Positions 37,204 to 48,677 of a stretch of DNA of 64,000 nt are shown in pieces (within the stretch, counting starts at the first letter, position 1; every line of letters starts with the position of its first letter). Source of the DNA: Larix kaempferi (Eukaryota; Streptophyta; Pinopsida; Pinales; Pinaceae). The notes under the pieces are model-generated. The model was not told the origin of the DNA, ran no database searches, and saw only the letters and a program-made list of their open reading frames with translations. The stretch lies in the NCBI GenBank assembly GCA_027924585.1, contig BSBM01000199.1, positions 11,171,001-11,235,000 on the forward strand. The letters run 5' to 3'. The translations under genes were made by a program, and so were the position numbers.

Positions 37204-38010
37204 CTCCGCCTTAATTATGAGCTTGGAATTACATCAAAAACATTTTAGAGCTGGAATTGACTGTGAAAATATCATTCATTTTCATAATTGACAACTCTTA
37301 AACAACTGCGCATATACTGGAAATTTTATTTTTCCAATGGTGTTGTAAATATGTCTACCAACTGATCTTCAAACCTGCAAAAATATAAACAAATTTCTTT
37401 GTTATTTACCAATTCTCCGATGAAATGTTACCTGGTGTCAATATGCTTAGTTCTTTTATGATACACATGGTTCTTTAACAACGCAATGGATGAATCGTTG
37501 TTGCAGTAAATTATTGTGGGTTCTTTTTGGCACTGTGACACATCCTTTAACATTCTGCGCATCCAAACAACTTGACATGTAGTGGTAGTATCTACGACAG
37601 ACTCTGCTTCTGTTGATGACAGAGCTACAATGGGATGTTTCTTTGATGCCCATGACACTAATCCTGTACCAAAATGAAATGTATACCCAGAGGTGCTTTT
37701 CCTATCATCCTTACTTCCTATGCAATCACTATCAGTGTATCCAACAAGTCTAAAATCTTCTAAAGTTGAGTACTGAATGCCAAAATCCTTTGTGCCACTT
37801 ACAGACCTCATAATTCTTTTACCTGCCTACCAGTGTGAGTATTTTGGGGACTCCATGAACCTTGAGATTAGACTTACTCCATACATTATATCAAGCCTTG
37901 TTGCAGTAAGATACATAAGACTTCCAACCAGCCTTTTGAATAGTGTGGGATCAACATTTGATCCATCATCCTCCTTGCTTAATTTGATCCATCCATACTC
38001 ATATATCCAT
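37204..38010 (-). pseudogene. Ty1/copia RT-end/RNase H fragment (minus strand)
   Basis: Minus-strand frames read KLSKEDDG and DPTLFKRLVGSLMYLTATR (about 37960), then RNase H with LVGYTDSDCIGSKDDRKSTSGY, ALSSTEAE and NHVYHKRTKHIDTR, ending in a stop where Tyr is usual (about 37427). Degraded reading continues to the PPT (AAGGCGGAG, 37204-37212). All upstream copia sequence is missing; at about 38.0 kb it joins a gypsy RT fragment. A CCAT-rich run lies at the join. Confidence 0.88.
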
Positions 38011-38034
38011 CCATCCATCATAGATATCCTATCT

Positions 38035-38578
38035 ACTCAAACAACTTTTTGCAAAGTTTGATCCATCTTGGGAAAATGATAATTATCCTTAAGAGAGCAT
38101 TTGTTGAGATTCCTGGAATCAACACACAACCCTATTCTCCACTCTTTCTTCTGGCATGGACCAAATTTGGAACCCATTCGGAGTATCTAATATGAATTAT
38201 TATTTTGACATCTAATAACTTCCTCACTTCCCTTTCTATAATGGGAAGCATAATATGATTTGTTTGCCTGAGTTTCTTCCTGAAAGGCTTGGTTCCAAGC
38301 TTCAAAGGGATCTTATGATCAATTATTGATGTATCATAGGTTCTTAGATCTTCATACCTCCATGAAAAGACATCTATATGTTCTTTAAATTATTTATGTA
38401 TCTCTATTTTACTTCAGTAGGTAGAAGCTTTGAAAGTTTGATATTCTTGGGTGCCTCTTGAGTGCCAATATTTACCTCTTCGACATCATCTTCTTTTGGT
38501 TGGATTTTGGGGTTATGAGGAACATCATTCTTGTCAAATAACCTTTCTATAGAAACTAGTCCTTTAGGAATGAAATTA
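38035..38578 (-). pseudogene. Gypsy relic, right part: linker and RT N-terminus (minus strand)
   Basis: Continuation of the relic at 51433-52803 after the inserted chromovirus. From 38578 downward the minus strand reads a linker (IPKGLVSIERLFDKNDVP, EEVNIGTQEAP) and then RT: YDTSIIDHKIPL, PFRKKLRQ, RYSEWVPNLV, and SRNLNKCSLKDNY near 38080. Several stops and a frameshift are present. It ends at about 38035 against copia sequence. The reading frame at 38578 continues that of 51433 once one copy of AATTA is removed. Confidence 0.85.
38574..38578. repeat. Left 5-bp target-site duplication (AATTA)
   Basis: AATTA directly precedes the TG of the left LTR and matches 51433-51437. Confidence 0.95.
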
Positions 38579-41333
38579 TGTAACACCCCGTTTTGACATT
38601 TCTACCTGAACTACTATTATATGTTGTATTTATTTGACTGTGAGACCTCGTCGGTTGACGACACTGTGGACATATGGTTCTATTATTTTGCCGATATATA
38701 TATGTGTGTGTATGATGATAGTATTATGATCGATAGTCATGTTTAGAGATGTATCATGTGTTAATTATGTCAAATATATGGAAATTTACTAAATGATGGG
38801 TACGTGGATACCGTTACAGTTATATGTTGAAATAATGAATGTTATGCCAGGTGCATGGTGAATGAATGAGTTTATTGTCGTTATGTTATGATGAAATATA
38901 TGTGTGTACATATCAAGGATTTATGCACGATATTCTATATTGTATGTCGAGGACTGACTTACAGGTTGAAACGGCTAAGTGATAGCTGGATCCTACGAGG
39001 TGGGAGGGCCTCGGGGACATGGACATCGAAAGATAAAATGGTATGCGAGTGATGCATTATTTACTTTCGTATGGTTATTATGTTGTTATTATGATGTATG
39101 TTATGACATGGGTAGGGTAGGGTTTCAGGAAACTCAACCGCCCAGATCGGTTATACGATGACAGACCGAGTACAAGTGCAACGCTGTTGTTATGTCGAGT
39201 AGACATAGTCCCTTGTTCCATTAGGGGGGTGGAGGCTTTACCCACCGTTTATCCCCGAAACCCAGAGTCATGGGAGGGCTGTGCTACGGCGCGCTCCCCA
39301 AGGTGTGTGATGATGACTGGTGGTTGCCTGCTGGGGAAGCTGGTCGATGTAGTCGACACTTCCGCTTACGGGTTCTAGCTGGAACCGGTCATGACTTGAC
39401 ATTCCAGGGTAGTCCAGCAGAGGACAGGATAGGATGTGGAAGTTAGTAATGATGTAGGTAGATAGGTGTAGTGTGAAGTAGGGGTGAAAACAAGATCTAA
39501 CTGTAGGTATGTAAAACCCTTGTTTGAGTATGTGTCGTAACTCAGAAATGTATGAATTGTCGTAACTAATAAGACTTCAGTTAGTTAAAGGATTGTACCT
39601 TGCAAACTATGTTAAAACATGTGTCAGTAAATAATAAAGTTTCGTGATTATGATCGGTGTGCGTGAATTATTATTGTTAGTGTACTTACGCGAGGTATGT
39701 AAGCAGTAGCTACGCTTACATAACTCGCCTACATATTTATAAATTGTGTAAAATATTGTTGAATAATGATGTTAATTATTGTCGTTTCATAATTAACTAT
39801 TGTTGATCAATGTTAATAATGTCGATTAAAGTTAGTAATGATGATTAAGGCTAACAATGTAGATTAATGTTAATTACTGTCAATTAAGGTTATTAATGTT
39901 GATTAATGTTAATTATTGTACATTAATGATTAATTATTGCTGAGTAATAAACAAGTTACGGTTAAATTATGTAGTAAAATAATGCAACCTAGTTAGTAAT
40001 GATTAATCGAATGCTAATGAGATGTTTAGTAAAAACTAAGGGTTAAAATGGTTAAATGATTATTGTAATGTAAAATTTAGTAGTATTAATTTGATAAGTA
40101 AATATTAATTGCAAGGTTAGGTAATTAATTAAGAAGTATGGATAAGAATTAAGTTATAAACCATTAGTTTTATAAGGATCATGCTTAAGATTTATTAGAA
40201 AACGGGATTATTATTGGTAATTAATAAATTGAATTAGTGAATTTATAATTAAAGAGAATTTACATATTAAAAATATTAGAAACCATTAATTAAATGATTA
40301 GGTAATTATAATTAATGGTTTGATAATTACTGTTAATTAAATTAAATGGGGAAGCATGCAAGTTAAACTATATAATATTATGTAACATTTATTATTTATT
40401 AATTAAATGGTCAAAAATGGAAAGAGGAGTTAGGATATGTTTAAATTATTATGTTAAGTAAAATAATTAAATTTAATTGAATTGAAGTTACGGTTGAGAA
40501 GTGACCCCAACCAACACTTTTAATATTAATTTAATATTTAAAAGTCCAAGTCCAAGTTGAGGGCTGAATGGGTTGGAGGAAATTTAATTTAGGGATAAGG
40601 GTAGTAATGGGAAGAGTCGGCAAATTTGGTATAAGATGGTGAAAGGGGGAAGGAGAAGGGGATCCTTTTTCTACCTTAGTTATTTTGGGAGGAAGTTTTG
40701 GGGAGAGCAGAGACAGAAATTTTAGAGCAGAGCTGAAAGGAGCTGAAAGGGGGTTTTTGCTGGAGGTTTTTTCAAAAGGGATATAACGGGTTGGCTTGTA
40801 CTCGGTTTGGGCTCGGGGGTCCAAAGGGGTACCTTTGGAGCTGGGTGGTCGGCGAGACCTCGCCAGTTGGTAGGGTGGCAAAGCTGGTTCGGTTGGTTGA
40901 GTTTCAGAACTGTGGGGAAGGCTTGTGACTGCAGGGAAAAGCAAGGAGAAGCAGCAACGAGGACAGCAACAAAAAGAAAGGATCTGCAGCTATCTACAGG
41001 TATTTTTCAGCAGGTATGTTTTATTATTCTACCTTGTCAAATTCAGTTGTAAAAAGGTGGTTATATGCTGTAATTATAATATGCTACCCACATAAACAGA
41101 ATTGGTAAATTATGTGCTTATATGTTTGCTGCTGAGAATGGAAACCTGTAATTGATGTTAGCACAATAGCTGGAAAACACTTATATATATATTGAAACCG
41201 TAAATACTGTTTTTACAGCCAATAGGAAAAGCAGAAATCAGAAAACATAAATTTAAAACGAAACGTAAACAGTAGGAGACAGATTTTATTTGAGAGTTGG
41301 AAACAGACAAAGGACCCTGGTTGGGGTCTTACA
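38579..41333 (+). repeat. 5' LTR of the chromovirus (2755 bp)
   Basis: Ends are TG...CA. By eye it differs from the 3' LTR at only four substitutions (in CGTCGGTTGACG; GGGCTGAATG; AATTATGTGC; GTTAGCACAA) and no indel. Small open frames inside it (for example at 38979, 39187, 40531 and 40807) recur identically or nearly so in the other LTR and are not genes. It would carry the element's RNA polymerase II promoter and polyadenylation signals. Confidence 0.97.
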
Positions 41334-41335
41334 TA

Positions 41336-41347
41336 TGGTATCAGAGC
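41336..41347 (+). promoter_or_regulatory. tRNA-iMet primer binding site
   Basis: TGGTATCAGAGC, two bases after the 5' LTR end, complements the 3' end of initiator tRNA-Met and primes minus-strand cDNA synthesis. Confidence 0.95.
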
Positions 41348-44126
41348 CATGGTTCCAAATCTGGAACCAGAGGGCTCACTACATGGAATAAAACAGTAAA
41401 TAGAAAAGAAAAAGATGATTCCCGAGCAAGTAATTACTGCTGCTAAAAACTATGGCAAGTGAGCAAGTAATTACTGTGGCTGAAGCTTTTGGCTCAAGCT
41501 TTAGACCTGCAAAGAAAAGGGAAGATTAATTACAAGTTAGAGAAAATTCATCTAAACATATAAATTGCACCAATAAGGGAATCAATGTGAAATTACTACT
41601 ATCTAGGTAGAAATAGGTAGAACTACGTTTATGCAACAAAAAAAAAAAAAAACAAATTAGGGCAGACAATATTAGCATATATGGAGAAACGTATATATAG
41701 ATATATGCATATAGCAATTTATTTTATATAAATCAAAAATTATGTATATGAACAAAAATTTGATTTAATTTCATTTAAATTTAAATTGAAACAAAAGAAG
41801 AGAAACAAAAAAAAAAAAAAAAACAAGAAGTTTTGTTATACGAACAAAACGTATTTATGTATATTTGTTTTAAATTTAAATTAAATTAAATTAAATTTAG
41901 CTATATATATATTACAAAACCCTAATAGACATACATACAAAAAAATATATATATATATTAAAATTTAATTTAATTTAAATTTAAATCTAAAACAAAAAAA
42001 AAATATATATATATAGAACATAAACAAATAAATTTAAAAATAAAATAATAATAATGAAAATAAATTTAAAAATAAAATAATAATAATAAAAATAAAATAT
42101 ATAAAAAAAAAAAAAAAATATTAATAAATTTTTTTTTTTTAGGACGGGGGGCTTGCAGCCCAGGGCTCGGCCCGAGGGCGCAGCCCCGAGGGCGCGGCCC
42201 GCAGGGCGCGCAGCCCAGGCAGGGCGCGCAACCCCCGCAGGGCGCGCAGCCCGCACGGCGCGCAGCCCAGAAGGGCGCGCAGCCCAGAAGGGCGCGGCCC
42301 AAGGGCGCTGCCCACAGGGCGCGGCCCACGGGCGCAGCCCAGGGCGCAGCCCACGGGGGCGCAGCCCACACGGGCGCGGCCCACGAGCGCGCGGCCAGGG
42401 CACGACCCGGCCGGCAGCGAGCTGCGGCCTGGGCGGCCCGGCCTGCAGCCCACAGGGCGCGCGGCCAGGGCACGGCCCGGCCAGCAGCGAGCTGCGGCCT
42501 GAGCTCAGCCCGGCCCAGTGGCCTACGGCCAGGGCAAGGCAAAAAAATAATAATAATAAGCTACTGTGTTAAAACTGAATTTTTACCTGAGACGTGAGAA
42601 CAAAAAAAGGGAACGTACAGGAACGGCGGCCATGGTAACCCAGCTTGCAGGAGCAGAGCTGCTACGGCCATGAACGGTCGACCTGTTAGAGGCAAGGGAA
42701 AATAATCAGGTATATAGAAATTCTGCAAAAGAATGAAAAACAAAAAAAAAGAAGGGAAATAATACCATAATTAAACGTATGTAGATCTGAAAGAGAGAGA
42801 CTCGCCATGGCTGAGTTGCTGAACTATGGCTGAGTTGTAGAACTCACTCGCCATGGGAGGTGCAGAGCAGAGCTCACGGGAGAAAAAAAAAATGATGGAG
42901 AAAAAAATGAACCGTAACTAGGGTTTGAGGTCTTTTATAGAGGAGTTTTATATTATTTAATGCATGGCCTAGATAGCCTAAAGAGGCCGCGTGGTGTAGG
43001 GTTAGGTTACGTTAATATCCCCATTATTATTTTCGTTTATTGTATTTTTTTGATATATACAAAATAAAATATATGGTGTTATTTGTTAATTTTTTTTATA
43101 TATATAGGTTATATTATAATATTTGATTTATTTTGATATATAAATAAATGTTTTGTAATATGTTGTTTTATAATAATTTATTATATAAATAAATACTAGA
43201 TAAAATGAAAAAATAAATAAATAATAATAATAAAAAAAAAAATATATATATATATAAATAAATAAAATAATTTTTTTTTTATATATATAGAGTAATGTCA
43301 ATTAAATTATTAATTCCAATTACTAATTAAATAATGATTATTGTTAATTAATTAAGTTAAGATTAATTATTAATGTAATAAGTATAATGTATATTAATTA
43401 TTTAAAATATACATTAAGATGAGTTAAGAGAAATATGGTCAAATATCATTATGAATTTAAATTGATTAGAATTAGTAATTGATTAATGTAATGTTAAATG
43501 CTAAATAGGATGTTACATTTAATGTTAAATAAAGATGATGGGGAATAGATATTTAATAATAAATTTAAATTCAATACATAATCATTAGATAAATGGTAAG
43601 TTGGCATTATCGCTAATTACTTTATTTTTTTCTTGAGATGTTCCTTGTCGGAACTTTGACATATAGTCGAAGGGGCAAGACGGATATGGAATCTCGAAAA
43701 TGAAACACCGCGGAGACCAGCGTGACGAGCTGATCGCTAGGACACTGATTCTACCCCATGACCGGACGGTTGATAAACACGACTCTAGGCTTAAAACTTA
43801 GGTTAATAATGTTATTATTAAATTACAAATTATTAAGGGAAAACGAGACAATAAACCTTAATGTAATATCTTGAAGAGTTGATGGAGACTCGATGAGGAT
43901 TGTGTAGAATCCAATACCTAAACCTACATGGAACTATCGTAGTATGTCTAGTACCGGGTGGCCTCAAGATGGCCTGATCGAAACGTACTGAACTATAGCT
44001 CTTAAAGTAAAACACTCGTAAAATTAGTCATGACGCACTTTTGAATTAATTGTTGAGATTGATAGTAAATTAGTCATGATGTCATTGTGTGCTAATTATC
44101 CTATTATTCCATGAGCAGGAATAATC
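41348..44126 (+). other. Untranslated leader of the chromovirus
   Basis: About 2.8 kb between PBS and gag without coding potential. It has long A-runs and AT simple sequence (41630-42140, 43060-43330) around an isolated GC-rich minisatellite (42142-42540). A repeated ATGGCTGAGTTG motif lies at 42808-42830. Leaders of this size are known in large plant gypsy elements. Confidence 0.75.
42142..42540. repeat. GC-rich minisatellite in the leader
   Basis: About 400 bp of almost pure G/C in a strongly AT-rich setting. Short units of the type CAGGGCGCGCAGCCC vary in length. A longer unit (GCGCGGCCAGGGCACG, CCCGGCC, GCAGCGAGCTGCGGCCTG) occurs twice at about 42388-42433 and 42457-42503. The many GGGC/GCCC and GCGCGC words can pair into stable hairpins. 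Open frames on both strands here reflect absence of stop codons, not coding. Confidence 0.93.
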
Positions 44127-46868
44127 ATGGTAAGAACTCGAGCGGGTCGGGGGCGAGGTCAGGCGACGGCATTACCTGAACCGAATGTGCCGGCACCATC
44201 GCCAGAGACCATTCTTATACTGCGCTCGTTGGAAGCCATAAACGAAACACTCAGGGGACTAGCACAGAGAGGAAGTACTACCTCGGAGGTAGAGGTGGAG
44301 GCCCCTCCACTAAGGGAGGAAGTTCCTGTGGTAGAAGCGAATACGGTACCAAGAACTCTGCATCAGGATATCAAAAGGGAGCTTCAGAAGATAAGGCTTC
44401 CAGAATTTTCGGGGGGTCGATCAGGAATACGAGCGGAGTCGTGGTTGGAAGAGATGACCAGGTGCTTGACCTTGCAGGAGTACACCTCCACGTCCAAGTC
44501 CAAACTGGCCATATTTCAGCTAAAGGGGGCCGCTTTGAACTGGTGGGGAAACCAAGAAAGGCAGCTACACCTTACACCAGACACGGTTCCATGGGAACTG
44601 TTTGTGGAAAAATTCAAGGGGAAGTACCTACCCGCATCCTACCAGGAAGAACAGGCAGGGGCTCTTCATGCCTTAGTACAAAGGCATCTATCAGTGGAGG
44701 AGTATGAAGAGAGGTTCATGGAGTTAGTGAAGTATGTCCCTTACTTGGACAATGATGAACGCCAAGTTGAGCGCTTCGTGTATGGGCTCAATGCCAAGAT
44801 CAGGGCTCAGGTACGGATGTGGAAACCAACTTCGGTCGCCGAAGCAGTAGATTGTGCTCGTTACACTGAGGAGATGTTGGGTGCAAAGCCCATCAGGTCA
44901 TTCAACTCTCAACAGTCAGGGTTTGTGGGGAAGGCCCCTCGAAGCTACCCTCGGGGAGGATATGCGAGGCCACCTCCCTACGGGAACAGGAGCACACCAA
45001 GAGTCGCAGCGGTTGACAGATCAGTGGCAACTAGGGCGGTGCCCCAGTCGGCCACAGGGACTCACCAGGGTGCGAGGAATTTTCGAGGAACAGCCGGTAG
45101 AGGAAGGGGTCCTAGGGGGAGGAACCCCTCTCAGAGGTCTGAGCAGGTTATCTCGCCCGCTCCCTTACAGGTTGCTTGTTGGGGATGTGGGGGTCCACAT
45201 TACCAGCGTGACTGTCCCGAATTACGATCCGGTACAGTGCAGCGAGAAGGAAAAGCTCCAATGGGGAGTGGGGGTAGTAGGCATCAGATCTCGGCTGCAG
45301 TAAACAACCATCAAGCAGAGCACCAATCCACTGTGGTCGAATCATCAGGTACGGTCAATAATGTCAAGCTTAGAATATTGTTTGATCCTGGTGCTACTGA
45401 TAGTTTCATTTCTCCATATGCATTAGACAAATGTGGGTTGGCAGCCTACGAGCATGATGATTTCAGCTTAGTCGAAATGGCTTCAGGGGTAAAGCAAGCA
45501 GTAGGACCTAGTGTCGATAAGTGTGTAGTGGATCTCGGGGTGTGTGTTACACAAGTCAAAGTGTACGTCACCACCCTCGGAACTTATGATCTCATCATAG
45601 GTATGAATTGGCTTGAGGAACATCGAGCTTTCTTGGACTGTTATGGGAAGAAAGTTCTTTGCATTAATGACAACGGAGAGGCCATCAAGATCCAGGGTAT
45701 CAAACGGAAGGTGTCCCTACGTTTCATATCAACGATGAACGTAAAGCGATGTATGCGACAAGGATGCCAGTTGTACATTGTTGAAGCAGTAAACAATGAG
45801 AAGGGACCCTCCTTTGATGACTATCCAGTGTTAGCCGAGTTCAGTGATGTATTCCCAAAGGAATTACCTGGGTTACCTCCTAAGAGGGAACTTGATTTTA
45901 CCATTGAGGTGAAACCCGGTTCAGAGCCAACATCAAAGACACCTTATAGGATGACGGCCCTTGAACTTTGTGAGTTGCAAATGCAGTTGAAGGAACTGCT
46001 AGATCTAGGGTTCATCAGACCAAGTATTTCACCATGGGGTGCGCCAGTAATATTTGTGAAGAAGAAGGATGGTTCCTTGCGTCTTTGCATTGATTACCGA
46101 GATTTGAATAGAGCCACCGTGAAGAATAGGTACCCGATACCTCGAATTGATGACCTCTTTGATCAAATGAAAGGGGCGACAGTCTTCTCAAAGATCGACT
46201 TACGATCAGGTTACCACCAGCTACGGATTAAGGAAGGTGATATACCTAAGACTGCTTTTCGAACAAGGTTCGGGCACTATGAGTTTGTGGTGGTACCCTT
46301 CGGTTTGACCAATGCCCCAGCCGTATTCATGAGTCTCATGAATAGCGTGTTTCGAAAATACCTAGATCAGTTTGTGCAAGTCTTCTTGGACGACATCCTC
46401 ATCTACTCCAAGAATGAACAGGAGCACGAGGAACACTTGCGAATAGTGTTGTCATGCTTAAGGGAGCATCAGTTGTATGGTAAGTTGTCCAAATGTTCGT
46501 TCTATCAGAAGGAGATCCATTACCTAGGGCATATAATTTCCGGTGAGGGAATTTCTGTGGACCCTGAGAAGGTGAAGGCCATAATGGATTGGCCCGTGCC
46601 AAAGAATGCGCATGAAGTAAGGAGCTTCATGGGGTTAGCTGGGTATTATAGAAGGTTTGTTGAGGGTTTCTCAAAAATCGCGAAACCCATAACTACCCTA
46701 CAGCGTAAGGGCACTAGGTACGAATGGACAGATGAATGTGATGCCGCATTCGCCGAGCTGAAAAGACTATTGACGAGTGCACCAATTCTACGGGTTCCGG
46801 ATATGGAGAAGGAATTCACAGTTTGCACCGATGCTTCAAGGCAAGGTTTGGGTGCAGTGTTGATGTAG
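44127..46868 (+). CDS. Gag-Pol polyprotein, N-terminal part: Gag, protease, RT, start of RNase H
   Basis: A 913-residue frame. Gag spans about 100-240 ([26 protein letters not shown]). A zinc knuckle [13 protein letters not shown] (about 349-361) has CX2CX3HX4C spacing. The aspartic protease is at about 418, with [10 protein letters not shown], where Pro replaces the usual Ser or Thr after Asp. RT covers about 600-770, with [15 protein letters not shown] and the catalytic FLDDILIYS (about 753). RNase H begins at about 897 ([14 protein letters not shown]). The frame ends at TAG 46866-46868 exactly where a Gln codon (CAG) is usual. Chosen start: the first ATG, giving a basic [10 protein letters not shown]-terminus. 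It would build virus-like particles and cDNA; the stop removes RNase H, integrase and chromodomain. Confidence 0.95.
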   Translation: MVRTRAGRGRGQATALPEPNVPAPSPETILILRSLEAINETLRGLAQRGSTTSEVEVEAPPLREEVPVVEANTVPRTLHQDIKRELQKIRLPEFSGGRSGIRAESWLEEMTRCLTLQEYTSTSKSKLAIFQLKGAALNWWGNQERQLHLTPDTVPWELFVEKFKGKYLPASYQEEQAGALHALVQRHLSVEEYEERFMELVKYVPYLDNDERQVERFVYGLNAKIRAQVRMWKPTSVAEAVDCARYTEEMLGAKPIRSFNSQQSGFVGKAPRSYPRGGYARPPPYGNRSTPRVAAVDRSVATRAVPQSATGTHQGARNFRGTAGRGRGPRGRNPSQRSEQVISPAPLQVACWGCGGPHYQRDCPELRSGTVQREGKAPMGSGGSRHQISAAVNNHQAEHQSTVVESSGTVNNVKLRILFDPGATDSFISPYALDKCGLAAYEHDDFSLVEMASGVKQAVGPSVDKCVVDLGVCVTQVKVYVTTLGTYDLIIGMNWLEEHRAFLDCYGKKVLCINDNGEAIKIQGIKRKVSLRFISTMNVKRCMRQGCQLYIVEAVNNEKGPSFDDYPVLAEFSDVFPKELPGLPPKRELDFTIEVKPGSEPTSKTPYRMTALELCELQMQLKELLDLGFIRPSISPWGAPVIFVKKKDGSLRLCIDYRDLNRATVKNRYPIPRIDDLFDQMKGATVFSKIDLRSGYHQLRIKEGDIPKTAFRTRFGHYEFVVVPFGLTNAPAVFMSLMNSVFRKYLDQFVQVFLDDILIYSKNEQEHEEHLRIVLSCLREHQLYGKLSKCSFYQKEIHYLGHIISGEGISVDPEKVKAIMDWPVPKNAHEVRSFMGLAGYYRRFVEGFSKIAKPITTLQRKGTRYEWTDECDAAFAELKRLLTSAPILRVPDMEKEFTVCTDASRQGLGAVLM

Positions 46869-48638
46869 GAAGGTGGGGTAATAGCTTATGCGTCGAGAAA
46901 GCTAAAAACACATGAAGAGAATTACCCTACTCATGACCTAGAGTTAGCTGCAGTGATGTTAGCTTTGAAGCTGTGGAGACATTACCTTGTTGGACGAAGC
47001 TTTGAACTCAAGTCTGATCACCAAAGCTTAAGGTATATCTTCACTCAGAGAGACCTAAATGCTAGGCAAAGGCGATGGAGTGAATTCATGAGCGAGTATG
47101 ATTTTGGGATTTCCTACATCAAGGGGAAGGAGAATGTGGTAGCGGATGCCTTAAGCAGAAAACCAAGACTTTTCTCTCTTATACCTTTGAAGGTAGATTT
47201 GAGGGAAAGAATTTTAGGGCAGCTACTCAGGGATAGTTGGTACCTAAAGGTCACAGCGGCACTCCAGAATGGGAAACCAGTAGGACCAAAGTTTGAAGGC
47301 TATGAGTTGGAGGCCGATGGTTTGTTACGGTATCAAGGGAGGATGTATATTCCTGAGGAGGGAGATATTAGAGAGACTATCCTTAAGGAAGCCCACAGAG
47401 CAGTGTATTGTGGACACCCGGGTGTAAAGAAGATGTATGCAGACATGAAGCGACTCTTCTTTTGGGCAGGGATGAAAAGTGACGTGGTCAAATTCGTCGC
47501 TAGGTGCCTTGAGTGTCAGCAGGTAAAAGCTGATCATCACCACCCGGCAGGTCTGTTGCAGCCACACGACATACCTATGTCGAAGTGGGAGGTTATCTCC
47601 ATGGACTTCGTGGTGGGATTGCCTCTTACCTCTCATAGGCATGATGCCATTATGGTCATCGTTGACAAACTAACCAAAACTGCTCACTTCATTCCAGTTA
47701 AGGAGACCTATGATGTCACAGATGTAACACGTGTATTCATAAATGAAGTTGTCCGTCTCCATGGGTTTCCCAAGAAGATTATATCGGATAGAGATTCCAG
47801 GTTTACATCCAGGTTTTGGACGAGTTTGCAGTCAGCGTTGGGTACTCAGTTGAACCTAAGCACTGCTTACCATCCAGAGACAGATGGGCAAACAGAAAGA
47901 GTGAATCAGGTGATGGAGGACATGCTTAGAATGTATGTCATGGACCAACAAACTCATTGGGAAAAGCACTTACCTTTGGTAGAGTTTGCTTACAACAACA
48001 TTTACCATAGCTCAATTGGGATGCCTCCATATGAAGCTTTATATGGAAGGCCATGCAGGACACCATTGAGTTGGGAAAGGTTAGAGGATCGAGTAATTAT
48101 AGGACCTGAGTTGATTCAGGAGATGGAAGAACAGGTTGTTCAGATCAGGCAGCGGTTAAAGGAAGCACAGGATAGACAGAAGAGTTATGCCGATGCGCAT
48201 AGGGTTGACCGAAGCTATAAGGTTGGTGATGCAGTGTTCGTCCGCATCAGGCCTAGCAAAAGTACCATCAGGTTTGGAAAAGGGACAAAGTTGTCGCCAC
48301 GATTTATAGGACCCTTTGAAATTTTAGAAAAGGTTGGACCCGTCGCGTATCGTCTTGCGCTGCCACCCCATTTGCACAAAACTCATAATGTTTTTCATGT
48401 ATCTGTTTTACGACATTATGTAGCTGATGAGTCACATAAAATAAATTGGAAGGAACTGCAGGTTTCGGACGAGGGAACCATCAGGGTCGAACCATTACTT
48501 ATATTGGACCGCAGGGTTAAACAGTTGAGGCACCGTTTGGTGGACCAAGTTAAGGTCCAGTGGGACCGATATAGCCCAGGTTCTGCTACCTGGGAGGACG
48601 CAGAGACTATGCGTCGTGATTATCCCACACTATTTTGA
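46869..48638 (+). CDS. Pol C-terminal part: RNase H, integrase, chromodomain
   Basis: The same frame continues after the TAG to TGA at 48636-48638 (first internal ATG at 46953). RNase H residues are visible in ASRKLKTHEENYPTHDLELAA, KSDHQSL and ENVVADALSRK (about 47140). The integrase zinc domain follows (HRAVYCGHPG, CLECQQVK, 47395-47530). The DDE core has MDF (about 47603), SDRDSRF (about 47785) and ERVNQ (about 47895), all intact. A GPFEIL GPY/F-type module lies at about 48310. A chromodomain-like end (LLILDRRVKQLRH, VKVQWDRY, ATWEDAETMRRDYPTLF) covers about 48490-48635; it lacks some chromatin-binding aromatics, as in plant group-II chromodomains. Apart from the upstream stop the frame is undamaged. 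Confidence 0.93.
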   Translation, partial: EGGVIAYASRKLKTHEENYPTHDLELAAVMLALKLWRHYLVGRSFELKSDHQSLRYIFTQRDLNARQRRWSEFMSEYDFGISYIKGKENVVADALSRKPRLFSLIPLKVDLRERILGQLLRDSWYLKVTAALQNGKPVGPKFEGYELEADGLLRYQGRMYIPEEGDIRETILKEAHRAVYCGHPGVKKMYADMKRLFFWAGMKSDVVKFVARCLECQQVKADHHHPAGLLQPHDIPMSKWEVISMDFVVGLPLTSHRHDAIMVIVDKLTKTAHFIPVKETYDVTDVTRVFINEVVRLHGFPKKIISDRDSRFTSRFWTSLQSALGTQLNLSTAYHPETDGQTERVNQVMEDMLRMYVMDQQTHWEKHLPLVEFAYNNIYHSSIGMPPYEALYGRPCRTPLSWERLEDRVIIGPELIQEMEEQVVQIRQRLKEAQDRQKSYADAHRVDRSYKVGDAVFVRIRPSKSTIRFGKGTKLSPRFIGPFEILEKVGPVAYRLALPPHLHKTHNVFHVSVLRHYVADESHKINWKELQVSDEGTIRVEPLLILDRRVKQLRHRLVDQVKVQWDRYSPGSATWEDAETMRRDYPTLF

Positions 48639-48663
48639 TCATAACTTCGGGACGAAGTTTCCT

Positions 48664-48673
48664 GAAGGGTGGG
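48664..48673 (+). promoter_or_regulatory. Polypurine tract of the chromovirus
   Basis: GAAGGGTGGG lies four bases before the 3' LTR, after a CGGGACGAAGTTTCC stretch typical for this position in plant gypsy elements. Confidence 0.75.
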
Positions 48674-48677
48674 TGTA

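Noticed and set aside
38979-41052. Small frames (also at 49078-51151) that look conserved because they occur twice
   Set aside because: They lie in the two LTRs of one element; identity reflects LTR duplication, not selection.
42139-42572. Long overlapping Ala/Arg/Pro/Gly-rich frames on both strands in the GC-rich block
   Set aside because: Several frames are open at once because near-pure GC repeats lack stop codons. There is no domain and the reading follows the repeat unit.
46866-46868. Programmed stop-codon readthrough in pol
   Set aside because: The TAG lies inside RNase H rather than at a gag-pol border, sits where Gln is usual, and lacks a CARYYA-type 3' context. A simple nonsense change is more likely.
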